62,285 nt of DNA from Microbacterium testaceum. Lineage in GTDB: Bacteria; Actinomycetota; Actinomycetes; Actinomycetales; Microbacteriaceae. Below the pieces are notes generated by a model. That model saw only the letters and a program-made list of their open reading frames with translations, did not search any database and was not told the origin of the DNA. The stretch spans positions 1 through 62,285 of the forward strand of contig NZ_LDRU01000066.1 of the NCBI RefSeq assembly GCF_001476285.1, given 5' to 3'. Below are positions 23,726 to 31,749 of the stretch, piece after piece. The position numbers and the translations under genes are program-made. How positions within the stretch are numbered: the stretch's first letter is position 1; the number at the start of each line of letters is the position of its first letter.

Positions 23726-24838
23726 GTGAGCGACCAACCCGAGCGGCATCCCGCCCCGTCGTACACCTTGCGCGCGGTGGAGGACCCGCGTCCCATCGTG
23801 ATCATCGGCACCGGCGGGATCGTGAAAGACGCCCACCTCCCCGCGTACCGGAAGGCGGGGTTCCCCGTCTGGGGCCTGGTGAACCGCACGGTCGAGCGCG
23901 CCCGGGCGCTCGCCGACGAGTACGGCATCGCCCACGTCTTCGGAACGGTCGCCGAGGCGGTGGCCGCGGCGCCCGCCGACGCCGTGTACGACATCGCGCT
24001 CATGCCCGAGCAGTACCTCGACGCCCTCGAGGCGCTGCCCGACGGGGCCGCGGTTCTGATCCAGAAGCCGCTCGGACACTCGCTCGCCGAGGGGGTGGCC
24101 CTGCGGGACGTCTGTCGACGGAAGGGGCTCGTCGCCGCGGTCAACACGCAGCTGCGCTTCGCCCCCTACATCGCCGAGGCGCGCCGTCTCATCGCGGAGG
24201 GGGCCATCGGCGAGGTGTACGACATGCAGGTGCGGGTGGCGGTGGACACCCCGTGGCATCTCTTCCCGCACGTGTTCGGGCTCGACCGCCTCGAGATCAC
24301 GATGCACAGCGTCCACTACCTCGACCTCGTGCGCTCGTTCTTCGGCGACCCCGACGCGGTCAGCGCGGTGACCGTCCGGCATCCCGAGAAGCCCGAGATC
24401 GCCACCACGCGCTCGACGATCCTGATGCGTTACCGGGATCGCCCCCTGCGGGTCACCGTCAGCACGAATCACGACCACGCCTTCGGGCCGGGGCACGAGG
24501 AGAGCTTCGTGCAGTGGGAGGGCACGCGCGGGGCGATCCGCGCGCAGATGGGCCTCCTGCTCGACTACCCGGACGGCGGTCCCGATTCGCTCGAGATGGT
24601 GCTGCTCGACGAGAAGGATGCCGGGTGGCAGCCCGTCCCCTTCGAGGGGTCGTGGTTCCCCGACGCGTTCATCGGCTCGATGGGTGCCGTGCAGCGCTTC
24701 GTCGAGGGGTCGGTGTCGACGCTGCCGACCGCGGTCGACGACGTGCTGCACACCATGGCGGTCGTCGAGGCCGCCTACGCTTCCGCAGACCGAGAGGGCG
24801 TCCCCGTGGCCGTCCCCGACCCCCAGGAGAACACGTGA
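23726..24838 (+). CDS. Gfo/Idh/MocA family oxidoreductase
   Basis: A 370-residue NAD(P)-dependent sugar oxidoreductase. The Rossmann motif IVIIGTGGIVKDAHLPAYRKAGF is followed by the conserved EKP-equivalent (IQKPLGHSLAEG) and a C-terminal alpha/beta substrate domain (GAIGEVYDMQVRV, HSVHYLDLVRSFFGDP). The GTG at 23726 lies four bases after the permease stop. It could oxidise the imported sugar at C1 or another carbon, so the island has three candidate sugar dehydrogenases. It overlaps the mutarotase gene by four bases. Confidence 0.9.
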   Translation: MSDQPERHPAPSYTLRAVEDPRPIVIIGTGGIVKDAHLPAYRKAGFPVWGLVNRTVERARALADEYGIAHVFGTVAEAVAAAPADAVYDIALMPEQYLDALEALPDGAAVLIQKPLGHSLAEGVALRDVCRRKGLVAAVNTQLRFAPYIAEARRLIAEGAIGEVYDMQVRVAVDTPWHLFPHVFGLDRLEITMHSVHYLDLVRSFFGDPDAVSAVTVRHPEKPEIATTRSTILMRYRDRPLRVTVSTNHDHAFGPGHEESFVQWEGTRGAIRAQMGLLLDYPDGGPDSLEMVLLDEKDAGWQPVPFEGSWFPDAFIGSMGAVQRFVEGSVSTLPTAVDDVLHTMAVVEAAYASADREGVPVAVPDPQENT

Positions 24839-25158
24839 GAAGGTTCGCGTCCGTCATCGGCGTCTCGCCCGAGAACCGCGAGGAGTACGAGCGGTACCAC
24901 GCCGCCGTCTGGCCCGGCGTGCTCGAGCAGATCACGCGGAGCAACATCCGCAACTACTCGATCTACCGCTACGGCGAGCTGCTCTTCGCGTACTACGAAT
25001 ACGTCGGCGACGACTACGAGGCCGACATGGCGGCCATGGCGGCCGACCCCGAGACGCAGCGCTGGTGGTCGGTGCAAGAACCCCTGCAGAGCCCCGTGCC
25101 CGACCGGCGCGAGGGCGAGTGGTGGCACGAGCTCCCCGAGATCTTCCATCTCGACTGA
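24835..25158 (+). CDS. L-rhamnose mutarotase family protein (candidate L-fucose mutarotase)
   Basis: A 107-residue protein of the RhaM/COG3254 dimeric alpha-beta barrel family: ENREEYERYHAAVWPGVLEQITRSNIRNYSIYRYGELLFAYYEYVGDDYEADM and a Trp-rich end (RWWSVQEPLQSP, EWWHELPEIFHLD). The His in ERYHAAVWP is the conserved catalytic residue. It interconverts anomers of a deoxysugar and often occurs in fucose clusters as the second type of fucose mutarotase. The GTG start overlaps the preceding stop. It ends three bases before the converging monooxygenase gene, closing the island. Confidence 0.9.
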   Translation: MRRFASVIGVSPENREEYERYHAAVWPGVLEQITRSNIRNYSIYRYGELLFAYYEYVGDDYEADMAAMAADPETQRWWSVQEPLQSPVPDRREGEWWHELPEIFHLD

Positions 25159-25161
25159 CCG

Positions 25162-26280
25162 CTAGCTGCGGGCGGCCCGATCCATCTGCATCGCGTACGC
25201 GCGGGTGAAGGCGGCGCCGCCCGGTCCGCGCAGGACCGTGCGCAGCGCCGCCGTCTTGGCCGCGTGCGCGCCCGGGCCGAGCGCTCGCCCGAGGAACGTG
25301 TTGAGCGCGGCCAAGCGGGCCGCGTGCCTCGCCGACGCGAGACGATCGCGCTCCCAGCGGGCGAGCCCGTCCGGTGCGTCCGTCCGCAGCCAGCGCGAGA
25401 GCAGCGGGGCGAGGGTCAGCGCGTCGAGCAGCCCGAGGTTCATGCCCTGACCGCCGATCGGGCTGACCTCGTGCGCCGCGTCGCCGACGACGATCACCCG
25501 GCCCCGCCGGAGCGCGGGAGCCACGGCGCGGCGGACCCGGAAGGTCGTCGCCGCGGGGATGTCGACGTCGAGCCCGGCGCGGTCGGTGACGGCGCGGCGG
25601 AGGAAGGCCGTGGCATCCGGGATCTCGTCGGTGCCCGCCCAGGCCACGAGACGACGGTGACCGTCGGGAAGCGGGAACGACTCGAGCACGCCCGCGCGTT
25701 CGAGGTGGACGCGCGCGACGGGACCGCCGGGAGCGACGACGTCGGCCATCGCGTACCGGTCGGGGTACTCATGCGTGCGCACGGCGCCGGGGCGGTAGAC
25801 GAGTTCTCTCCCCGCCCACCCGGATGCCACGACGACGAACCGGGCCCGGATCTCCTCGTCGCCGTGCGGGCCTACGGCTCGTGCGCGCACCGACGCGCCG
25901 TCGTCGATCAGCGCCGTGACGGCGACCCCGCGCCGGACCGGCGGAGCGAGCCGGGTGAGGACGTCGACCGTGTCGGCCTGCGGGAGCGCGGCGACGTACG
26001 GGTGCCGCGCGCGCAGCCGGTCGAAGCGGATCTCGGCCAGCAGCCGCCCGTCGGCGCGCGCCTCGCCGCGTTCGATGCGCACCGCTCGCGCGAGCAGCTC
26101 GTCCGTCGCGCCCGAGGCCTCGAGGTGCGCGAGGGCGGGGGAGTGGATGCCGATGGCCCGCGTCCCCCCGCCGATCGCCGTCCGCTTCTCCACGACGTCG
26201 ACCTCGACCGCCCGCGCGCGCAGGTCGGCGGCGAGGGCGAGACCGACCGGGCCCGCCCCGACGACGAGGACCTCAGGCAT
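25162..26280 (-). CDS. FAD-dependent aromatic monooxygenase (class A)
   Basis: A 372-residue flavoprotein monooxygenase. The FAD motif GAGPVGLALAADLRARAVEVDVVEKR starts at residue 7, and the second FAD motif VVGDAAHEVSPIGGQGMNLGLLDA is near residue 265. Such enzymes hydroxylate phenolic rings, and in type III PKS clusters they convert alkylresorcinols to hydroxyquinones. It overlaps the methyltransferase gene by eight bases. It is the last gene of the leftward operon PKS-methyltransferase-monooxygenase. Confidence 0.88.
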   Translation of the reverse strand: MPEVLVVGAGPVGLALAADLRARAVEVDVVEKRTAIGGGTRAIGIHSPALAHLEASGATDELLARAVRIERGEARADGRLLAEIRFDRLRARHPYVAALPQADTVDVLTRLAPPVRRGVAVTALIDDGASVRARAVGPHGDEEIRARFVVVASGWAGRELVYRPGAVRTHEYPDRYAMADVVAPGGPVARVHLERAGVLESFPLPDGHRRLVAWAGTDEIPDATAFLRRAVTDRAGLDVDIPAATTFRVRRAVAPALRRGRVIVVGDAAHEVSPIGGQGMNLGLLDALTLAPLLSRWLRTDAPDGLARWERDRLASARHAARLAALNTFLGRALGPGAHAAKTAALRTVLRGPGGAAFTRAYAMQMDRAARS

Positions 26281-26995
26281 CCGCGCGTCCTCTCGCGACG
26301 GCGAGCACCCGGAAGGGCGCGGGGGTCTCGACGCGCCACGGCGAGCCGAGGGCCTCGGCCAGTTCGGGCGCGCGGTGGCTGCGGCGGATGGAGCGGAGCC
26401 CGTCGACCCGCAGGAAGGTTCCCGCCGACAGGGGGGCGATGCCCACGGCGTACAGCGCGTAGGCGAGGCGGCCGCGGGCGATGTCGGCGTGCAGCACGGG
26501 CCCGCGCGACAGGGTGAGCGAGTCGTCGGCGAACTGCTGCAGTGCCCCGGCGTCGAGATGGTGCAGGACGTGGTTCGACAGCACGAGGTCGAAGCACTCG
26601 CCGGCGTCGATCAGCGCGCGCGACCCCTGGGCGACGAAGCGGACCCCGGGGCGTTCCCTCTCGCGTGCCGCCTCGAACGCCCGGGGATCGGGGTCGGCCC
26701 CCACCCACTCGACATCGAGGCCGTCGCGCGCGGCGAGGGTCGCGAGGCGAACCACCACGTCGCCGCCGCCGCACCCGAGGTCGAGCACGCGGGCGGGGCG
26801 ACCGAGCGCCCGCAGCTCGGGGCGCACGCGCGAGCGGTACACGTGACCCCACGCCGACACGAGCCGATTCACGAGGCCGAACCGGCGGTACGTCGCGGCG
26901 AGGGCGCGGGGGTCGCAGTCGGGGTCGTCCATCAGCTCGGTGAGGGCGGTGTCGCGCTCGGCGAGCCCTCGCCACGCTCCCGGTGCGCGGGTCAC
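26273..26995 (-). CDS. Class I SAM-dependent methyltransferase
   Basis: A 240-residue methyltransferase with the SAM-binding motif VLDLGCGGGDVVVRLA, the acidic ribose ligand in VEWVGADPDPRAFEAA, and motif IV-like FDLVLSNHVLHHLD. The GTG at 26995 overlaps the PKS stop (GTGA). In similar type III PKS operons it methylates a resorcinol hydroxyl or ring carbon. Confidence 0.88.
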   Translation of the reverse strand: MTRAPGAWRGLAERDTALTELMDDPDCDPRALAATYRRFGLVNRLVSAWGHVYRSRVRPELRALGRPARVLDLGCGGGDVVVRLATLAARDGLDVEWVGADPDPRAFEAARERERPGVRFVAQGSRALIDAGECFDLVLSNHVLHHLDAGALQQFADDSLTLSRGPVLHADIARGRLAYALYAVGIAPLSAGTFLRVDGLRSIRRSHRAPELAEALGSPWRVETPAPFRVLAVARGRADA

Positions 26996-28080
26996 GGCCG
27001 CCGCAGCGTCAGGCGCGCCGCCTCCACCGTGAGTCCCGGGCCGAAGGCCAGCGCGGCCACGCGGTCGCCGTCGTCGCGCGAGGGGTCGGCGAGGAGGTCG
27101 CGCAGGATGAACAGCAGGGTCGCGCTCGACATGTTGCCGTGCGCGCGCAGGACCTCCCGCGAGGGCGCGAGGGCGCTGGCATCCAGATCCAGGGCGCTCT
27201 CGACGCGGTCGAGGATGCTGCGACCCCCGGGATGAACGGCCCACGCGTCGACCCCGTCGAGGTCGCCGACCACGTCGGCGGCGATACCGACGATCTCTCG
27301 GCCGATGATGCGCGGGACCTCGGGCGTCAGCGTCATCTCGAAGCCCGAGTCGCCGACGGTCCACGCCATGTCTCGTTCGCCTTCGCCCGTGAGGTGGGTG
27401 GCGAAGCCGTCGAGGTCGAAGCCCTCGTGCCCGGGATCTTCGGATGCCACGACCGCCGCCGCGGCACCGTCGGCGAACACCGAGGCGGCGACGATCTGAT
27501 CGGGGTGCGACGAGGTCTGCCAGTGCAGCGAGCACAGCTCGGCGCACGCCACCAGCACGACGGCGTCGGCGTCGGCGGCGACGATGCGCGCGGCCAGGCG
27601 CAGCGCGGGGATCGCCGCGGCGCACCCGATGAATCCGAGGTGGTACCGCTCGACCGTGGTGGCGAGACCCAGGTCGCGGACGAGCCGGTAGTCGGGGCCG
27701 GGCGCGAACATCCCGGTGCACGAGACGGTCACGACGTGGGTGATGGCATCCGGCGTTCGTCCCGACCCGGCGATCGCGGCGCGCGAGGCCTGAGCGAACA
27801 GAGGGGGAGCGGCGCGGCGGTACTCGTCGTTGCGGGCGCCCGTCGGCGGCATGAGGAGGGTGTCGCCGTCGCGGACACCGAGGGCTCCGCCGCCCTCGCC
27901 GGCGAGCTGGGGGAGGACGACGTGCCGCGTGTCGATCGCCGCCGCGTCGAAGGCCGCGCCGACCAGCCGCTGCGCTTTCCGGTCGAACCCGGGCTGGGCC
28001 GCGAAGAGGTCGCGGAGCGTGGCCTGGTCGACGCGCGTCTCGGGCAGGGCCGTGCCGATCGAGAGGATGCGCGCGGTCAT
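26992..28080 (-). CDS. Type III polyketide synthase
   Basis: A 362-residue homodimeric thiolase-fold PKS. The catalytic triad is Cys153 (YHLGFIGCAAAIPAL), His283 (WAVHPGGRSIL) and Asn316 (HGNMSSATLLF). It probably extends a fatty acyl or other CoA starter with malonyl-CoA to an alkylresorcinol or pyrone. It is the first gene of a three-gene overlapping operon with methyltransferase and monooxygenase, so the product is methylated and oxidised. Confidence 0.95.
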   Translation of the reverse strand: MTARILSIGTALPETRVDQATLRDLFAAQPGFDRKAQRLVGAAFDAAAIDTRHVVLPQLAGEGGGALGVRDGDTLLMPPTGARNDEYRRAAPPLFAQASRAAIAGSGRTPDAITHVVTVSCTGMFAPGPDYRLVRDLGLATTVERYHLGFIGCAAAIPALRLAARIVAADADAVVLVACAELCSLHWQTSSHPDQIVAASVFADGAAAAVVASEDPGHEGFDLDGFATHLTGEGERDMAWTVGDSGFEMTLTPEVPRIIGREIVGIAADVVGDLDGVDAWAVHPGGRSILDRVESALDLDASALAPSREVLRAHGNMSSATLLFILRDLLADPSRDDGDRVAALAFGPGLTVEAARLTLRRP

Positions 28081-28196
28081 GCCTCACTGTAGACACGCTT
28101 TCCCGGGTCGGCTGCGGGGATGGCGCGGGTGTCGCCCGCCGTCTATGGTGCGGCGCGGCGCCTGCGCGTCCCTCTCTCTCCCTCCCCCTTGAGGCG

Positions 28197-28253
28197 TGAG
28201 TGTCCAGAACACCCGGACGTTCGGAAAACTCGTCCGGGTGTTTTGGACACTCA
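28197..28253. repeat. Long palindrome with TGTCCAAAACACC-type arms
   Basis: Arms 28197-28219 and 28231-28253 are complementary over 23 bases with a single G-U-type mismatch, separated by TTCGGAAAACT. It lies between the PKS start and the end of the glycosyltransferase gene. It may serve as a terminator for the leftward glycosyltransferase transcript, but the AT-rich cores resemble a dispersed palindromic element. Confidence 0.8.
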
Positions 28254-28287
28254 GCGCCGGGACGGCACCTCGCGCGACCCGACCCGG

Positions 28288-29484
28288 TTACGCGGCGACG
28301 GCGTCCCGGAGCAGCAGGCCCGAAAGGGCCTCACGGTAGTCGTCGACCATCCGGCGTCGGTCGAGACGACCCCGCGCCCGGATCGCGGCGGCGCGGAGCG
28401 CGCCACGGTGGGCGAGGGCGTGCTCCCAGGTGTCCGCGATCGCGTCCGCGTCGCGCGGCGTGACGAGGCCGAAGCCCTCGACGACGCGAGCGGCGTCGCC
28501 GACGTCGGTGGTCACGGGGACGGCCCCGGATGCCGCCCCCTCGGCCAGGCAGAGCGGTGAGGCCTCGCCGAAGGCGCTGGTGAGGGCGACGACGTCGGCC
28601 ACGCGGTAGAGCTGGGGCATGTCCTCGCGGAGCCCGAGTGAGTGAAGGTGCGTCCCGTCCGCGAGGCGGCTCTCGGCGACGAGGGAGGCGAAACCGGTGT
28701 TGTCGCGGGTCATCCCCGATCCGCACATCACGTAGTGCGTGTCGGGGAAGCGCCGCGCGTGCCGCGCCACCGCCGCGAGGAAGAGACCCGGATCCTTCAT
28801 CGCGTCGAACCGCGCCGCCAGCAGCACGACGTGCGCCGACTCCGGGATGCCGAGACCCGCGCGGATCCGTCGACGCTCGAGCCGCGTCCCCGGCCGGAAC
28901 CGCCGTGTGTCGATGCCGTTGTCGATGATCCACGCCTCGCCGGCGGCGACACCGGCGCGGGCGTACGCGTCGGACGTGGAGGCGGCGCACGAGATGGTCG
29001 CCGACACGATGCCGGCGGCCGCGGCATCCGTCAGCCATCCCAGGGCCGGTCCCGAGTGAGCGGGGTCGGAGCGGTGCAGGCACGCGGCCGTCGGACGAAC
29101 GGGCAGCAGACCCGCCTGATCGAGCGCGAGGACGAGGCTCAGGGGCTGCTCCTTCAGCGACAGCACGATGTCCGCCTCGTCGAAGAGAGCGGCGGCGTGG
29201 TCGAGCTCGGCGGCGCTGAACGCATCGGGCGTGATCGGTCGATCGCCGGCGATGCGGTCGAACGTCGTGATCCCGACACCCGCGTCGCGGAGCCGGTGGT
29301 ATCTCGCGTCGTCCCGGGCGTCCTGCACCGAGCCGTCGCGACGGGCCGCGGAGGTGAGCGACAGGACGTGATGCTCCTGGCCGCCGGTCGTCGCGAGGCT
29401 CGCGACGACGTCGGAGTGCAGGATCCGCGCCCCTCCGGCGAAGAATCCTTCGTAGAGCGACAGCACGCGCACGGGTCGAGTCAT
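28288..29484 (-). CDS. Glycosyltransferase family 4-like protein
   Basis: A 398-residue GT-B glycosyltransferase. The N-terminal half starts RVLSLYEGFFAGGARILHSDVV; the C-terminal half contains VVLLAARFDAMKDPGLFLAAVA and the EX7E motif (FGEASPLCLAEG) that binds the sugar nucleotide, followed by GAVPVTTDVGDAARVV. It is a retaining GT4-type enzyme, cytosolic or membrane-associated, with acceptor unknown. It is monocistronic, so no polysaccharide locus context helps. Confidence 0.88.
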   Translation of the reverse strand: MTRPVRVLSLYEGFFAGGARILHSDVVASLATTGGQEHHVLSLTSAARRDGSVQDARDDARYHRLRDAGVGITTFDRIAGDRPITPDAFSAAELDHAAALFDEADIVLSLKEQPLSLVLALDQAGLLPVRPTAACLHRSDPAHSGPALGWLTDAAAAGIVSATISCAASTSDAYARAGVAAGEAWIIDNGIDTRRFRPGTRLERRRIRAGLGIPESAHVVLLAARFDAMKDPGLFLAAVARHARRFPDTHYVMCGSGMTRDNTGFASLVAESRLADGTHLHSLGLREDMPQLYRVADVVALTSAFGEASPLCLAEGAASGAVPVTTDVGDAARVVEGFGLVTPRDADAIADTWEHALAHRGALRAAAIRARGRLDRRRMVDDYREALSGLLLRDAVAA

Positions 29485-29720
29485 GGGATCGCCTTCCGGG
29501 GGAGGGGCGCCGCGTCGTCTGACGCGGTTGTCTCATGCTGAAGGCTCGACCCCGGGCTGCGGGTTACGCCTCGAAGACCATCGTGTGAACGACGGGACAC
29601 CCGGGGTCGGCACGGGAGCGGCGCGTGGATCGTCCGTCGGGTCGAGGCGTCGGCACGACCGGTTTTACCCGGCGCGGCGTGACGAAAGGGACTGGGCGGG
29701 GATGAGTACGATGTACGGTC
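29485..29720. promoter_or_regulatory. Divergent promoter interval between glycosyltransferase and MarR genes
   Basis: No gene seen. TACGAT at 29706-29711, nine bases before the MarR GTG, is a plausible -10 element for a leaderless transcript. The rest is GC-rich and without a clear repeat. Confidence 0.4.
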
Positions 29721-30179
29721 GTGTCGTCGTCACCCGATTCGCCATCCGGCTCCGCCCCGGATTCACCGATGGGCCGCGCCCTGCTCGCCTACGGCGAGGC
29801 GCGTCGCACCGCGGTGGCCGAGGCGCGTCGAGAGCTGTCGTTGAACGAACTCGACGCTCGCGCCCTGCTCTTCGTCGTCGACAACCCGGGCGCACGTCCC
29901 TCGGACGTGCGCGACCACCTCGGCATCACCTCCGCCGGCGTGACGACGCTGATCGATCGACTGGTGCAGCGCGGTGCGGTGCGTCGCGACCTCGACACCG
30001 AGGATCGTCGGGTGAACCACATCACGGCGATCATCGACCTCGACGCGTACCCCTGGTCGCTGCTGCGCGCTTTCGACCGGTCGATCGAGCGGGCGATCGC
30101 GGCGCTCGATCCGGACGAGAGCGCGCGAGTCGCGCACATTCTCGAACGCGTCGTCGCCGAGGCCACGCGAGCGGACTGA
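29721..30179 (+). CDS. MarR family transcriptional regulator
   Basis: A 152-residue winged-helix regulator: ELDARALLFVVDNPGARPSDVRDHLGITSAGVTTLIDRLVQRGAVRRDLDTEDRRVNHITAI covers the recognition helix and wing (the DxRD-type tip is DTEDRR). The start at GTG 29721 gives MSSSPDSPSG; no Shine-Dalgarno is present, consistent with leaderless initiation. No adjacent effector gene suggests its target. Confidence 0.9.
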   Translation: MSSSPDSPSGSAPDSPMGRALLAYGEARRTAVAEARRELSLNELDARALLFVVDNPGARPSDVRDHLGITSAGVTTLIDRLVQRGAVRRDLDTEDRRVNHITAIIDLDAYPWSLLRAFDRSIERAIAALDPDESARVAHILERVVAEATRAD

Positions 30180-30185
30180 CGACCC

Positions 30186-30527
30186 TTACTGCCCCGCGAG
30201 GAATGCTTCGGAGCGCGCCTGCAGGAAGGAGCAGAGCGCCGAGAGCATCGCGAGTTCTCCTGACAGGGCGAGCACCTTCCCGGCGGGCAGGGGAGCGGCG
30301 TTCTCGCGCGGCTCGAAGGTCACGGCCCAGTCCGTCGATCCGGCCGCAGCGCCGGGGGCCACGAAGAACGTCGTCGAGACGCTGCGCAGTTGCGCCGCGA
30401 TCAGTCCTCGATCCAGATCGTCGTCCAGATCCTGAGGAATGACCCGCAGGATGTCGGCGTCGTGGTACCCCAGGGCTCGGAAATCGTCGACCCACGATTG
30501 CAGAGTCGCCATGGTGCGGAAGGTCAT
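30186..30527 (-). CDS. Hypothetical protein
   Basis: A 113-residue protein with no motif I recognise. It is mixed alpha/beta (LQSWVDDFRALGYHDADILRVIPQDLDDDLDRGL, then strands TFFVAP and WAVTFEP, then a helix LALSGELAMLSALCSFLQARSEAFL). An alternative start is the ATG at 30512. Codon use is typical of its neighbours, supporting a real gene. It converges on the MarR gene with a six-base gap. Confidence 0.55.
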   Translation of the reverse strand: MTFRTMATLQSWVDDFRALGYHDADILRVIPQDLDDDLDRGLIAAQLRSVSTTFFVAPGAAAGSTDWAVTFEPRENAAPLPAGKVLALSGELAMLSALCSFLQARSEAFLAGQ

Positions 30528-30808
30528 TCGGCATCCCGTCGATCGATGGCCGCCGGAACGCGCGCCTCACCAATTATGCGACCCGCCGTATCGGTCGCGG
30601 GTCGAGAGACCACGACCTGCGCGCAACCGCTGCCCCACGGCTGCGCTGGCTCGTTTCTTGCCGGCGACCGGGAACGATACGGTGAAAGGATCCCCCGGCA
30701 TCCTTTCTCGCCGATATCCCCCCGATGTCCTGAGAGCGATCCCACGCACATTTCGCGTGAGAAAGCAACGGTGTTGCCGCACGTTTCCGGACGATTTAGG
30801 AAAGCCCC
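30528..30808. promoter_or_regulatory. Divergent interval before the AraC gene with an inverted repeat
   Basis: No gene seen. AAAGGAT at 30685-30691 and ATCCTTT at 30700-30706 form a dyad with an 8-base spacer, a possible operator. AGGAAAG at 30798-30803 is the ribosome binding site of the AraC-type gene. The interval is less GC-rich than its surroundings. Confidence 0.45.
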
Positions 30809-31744
30809 GTGGAGCATACGAACATCGAGACCAGGGATGCCGCCATCGTCGAAGAGATGTGGCAGACGGTCGTTCCGGGGGCTCGTATCTCGCGCGCCGA
30901 CGCCATTCAGCCCGCATTGAACTGGCACGCCGTCTCGGATACGGGATTCGCCTTCTGCGATTACACGATCGGATCGACCATGCTCGTCGAGTCCGACCCT
31001 CTCGATCAGGTCGTCGTGGGACGGATCGCGGGGTCGCGCGTGGCGGGGACGTATCGCCGTGAACGCATCGACACGGCGGTCCCCTTCATGGTCGTCGATC
31101 GCCCACTCGAGGTCGCCTTCACCGGACGCATCGTCGGGACCGCTGTCTCGTTCTCGCGCTCCGACTTCGAGGACGGCGCGCGTCGGCTTTCGGGTGATGA
31201 GGGACTCCGGGTCCGCGCGACCGGGTACGCCCCGGTCAGCGAGCAGCGCCTGCGGTACTGGACGCGCACGTGGGAGTACGCGAGGGACGTCCTTCTGCGC
31301 TCCCCCGAGCGAACCCCCCTGATTCAGCAGCAGGCGCGGATGCTCATGCTCGAGGCGGCGCTGCTCACCTTCCCCACGACCTTCACCGATGCGCTCGCCG
31401 CGGGCCGCCCCGCCCGCCCGCTGCCGGCACCCGTGCGCCGCGCGAAGGCGTACATCGAAGCCCACGCGGCGGAGTCGGTCGTTCTGGCCGACATCGCCGC
31501 CGCGGCCCGGCTGTCGCCTCGCGGCTTGCAGTATGCCTTCCGGGCCTCCACCGGACGCACCCCGATGCAGTACCTACGGCGTGTGCGCCTGGACGCGGCG
31601 CGCGCCGATCTGCGCAGCGCCGACCCGTCCGTCGACACGGTCGCGGCAATCGCGGCGCGCTGGGGCTTCTCCAATCTCGGTCGCTTCGCCGCGATGTACC
31701 GCGGGGAGTTCGGCGAGACGCCGTCGACGACGCTGCGCTCCTGA
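30809..31744 (+). CDS. AraC family transcriptional regulator
   Basis: A 311-residue regulator with a variable N-terminal sensor domain and a C-terminal double helix-turn-helix (residues about 205-311: VRRAKAYIEAHAAESVVLADIAAAARLSPRGLQYAFRASTGRTPMQYLRRVRLDAARADL and VAAIAARWGFSNLGRFAAMYRGEFGETPS). The GTG at 30809 follows TTAGGAAAG. The layout (about 200-residue sensor) resembles FeaR/AraC_binding_2 activators. It converges on the LysR gene; no obvious partner enzyme lies beside it. Confidence 0.92.
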   Translation: MEHTNIETRDAAIVEEMWQTVVPGARISRADAIQPALNWHAVSDTGFAFCDYTIGSTMLVESDPLDQVVVGRIAGSRVAGTYRRERIDTAVPFMVVDRPLEVAFTGRIVGTAVSFSRSDFEDGARRLSGDEGLRVRATGYAPVSEQRLRYWTRTWEYARDVLLRSPERTPLIQQQARMLMLEAALLTFPTTFTDALAAGRPARPLPAPVRRAKAYIEAHAAESVVLADIAAAARLSPRGLQYAFRASTGRTPMQYLRRVRLDAARADLRSADPSVDTVAAIAARWGFSNLGRFAAMYRGEFGETPSTTLRS

Positions 31745-31749
31745 GCGGC

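Noticed and set aside
7036..25158. Sugar island as a mobile genetic element
   Set aside because: No integrase, transposase, att-like direct repeat or tRNA at the borders, and base composition looks like its flanks; only the palindromic elements at its left edge hint at rearrangement.
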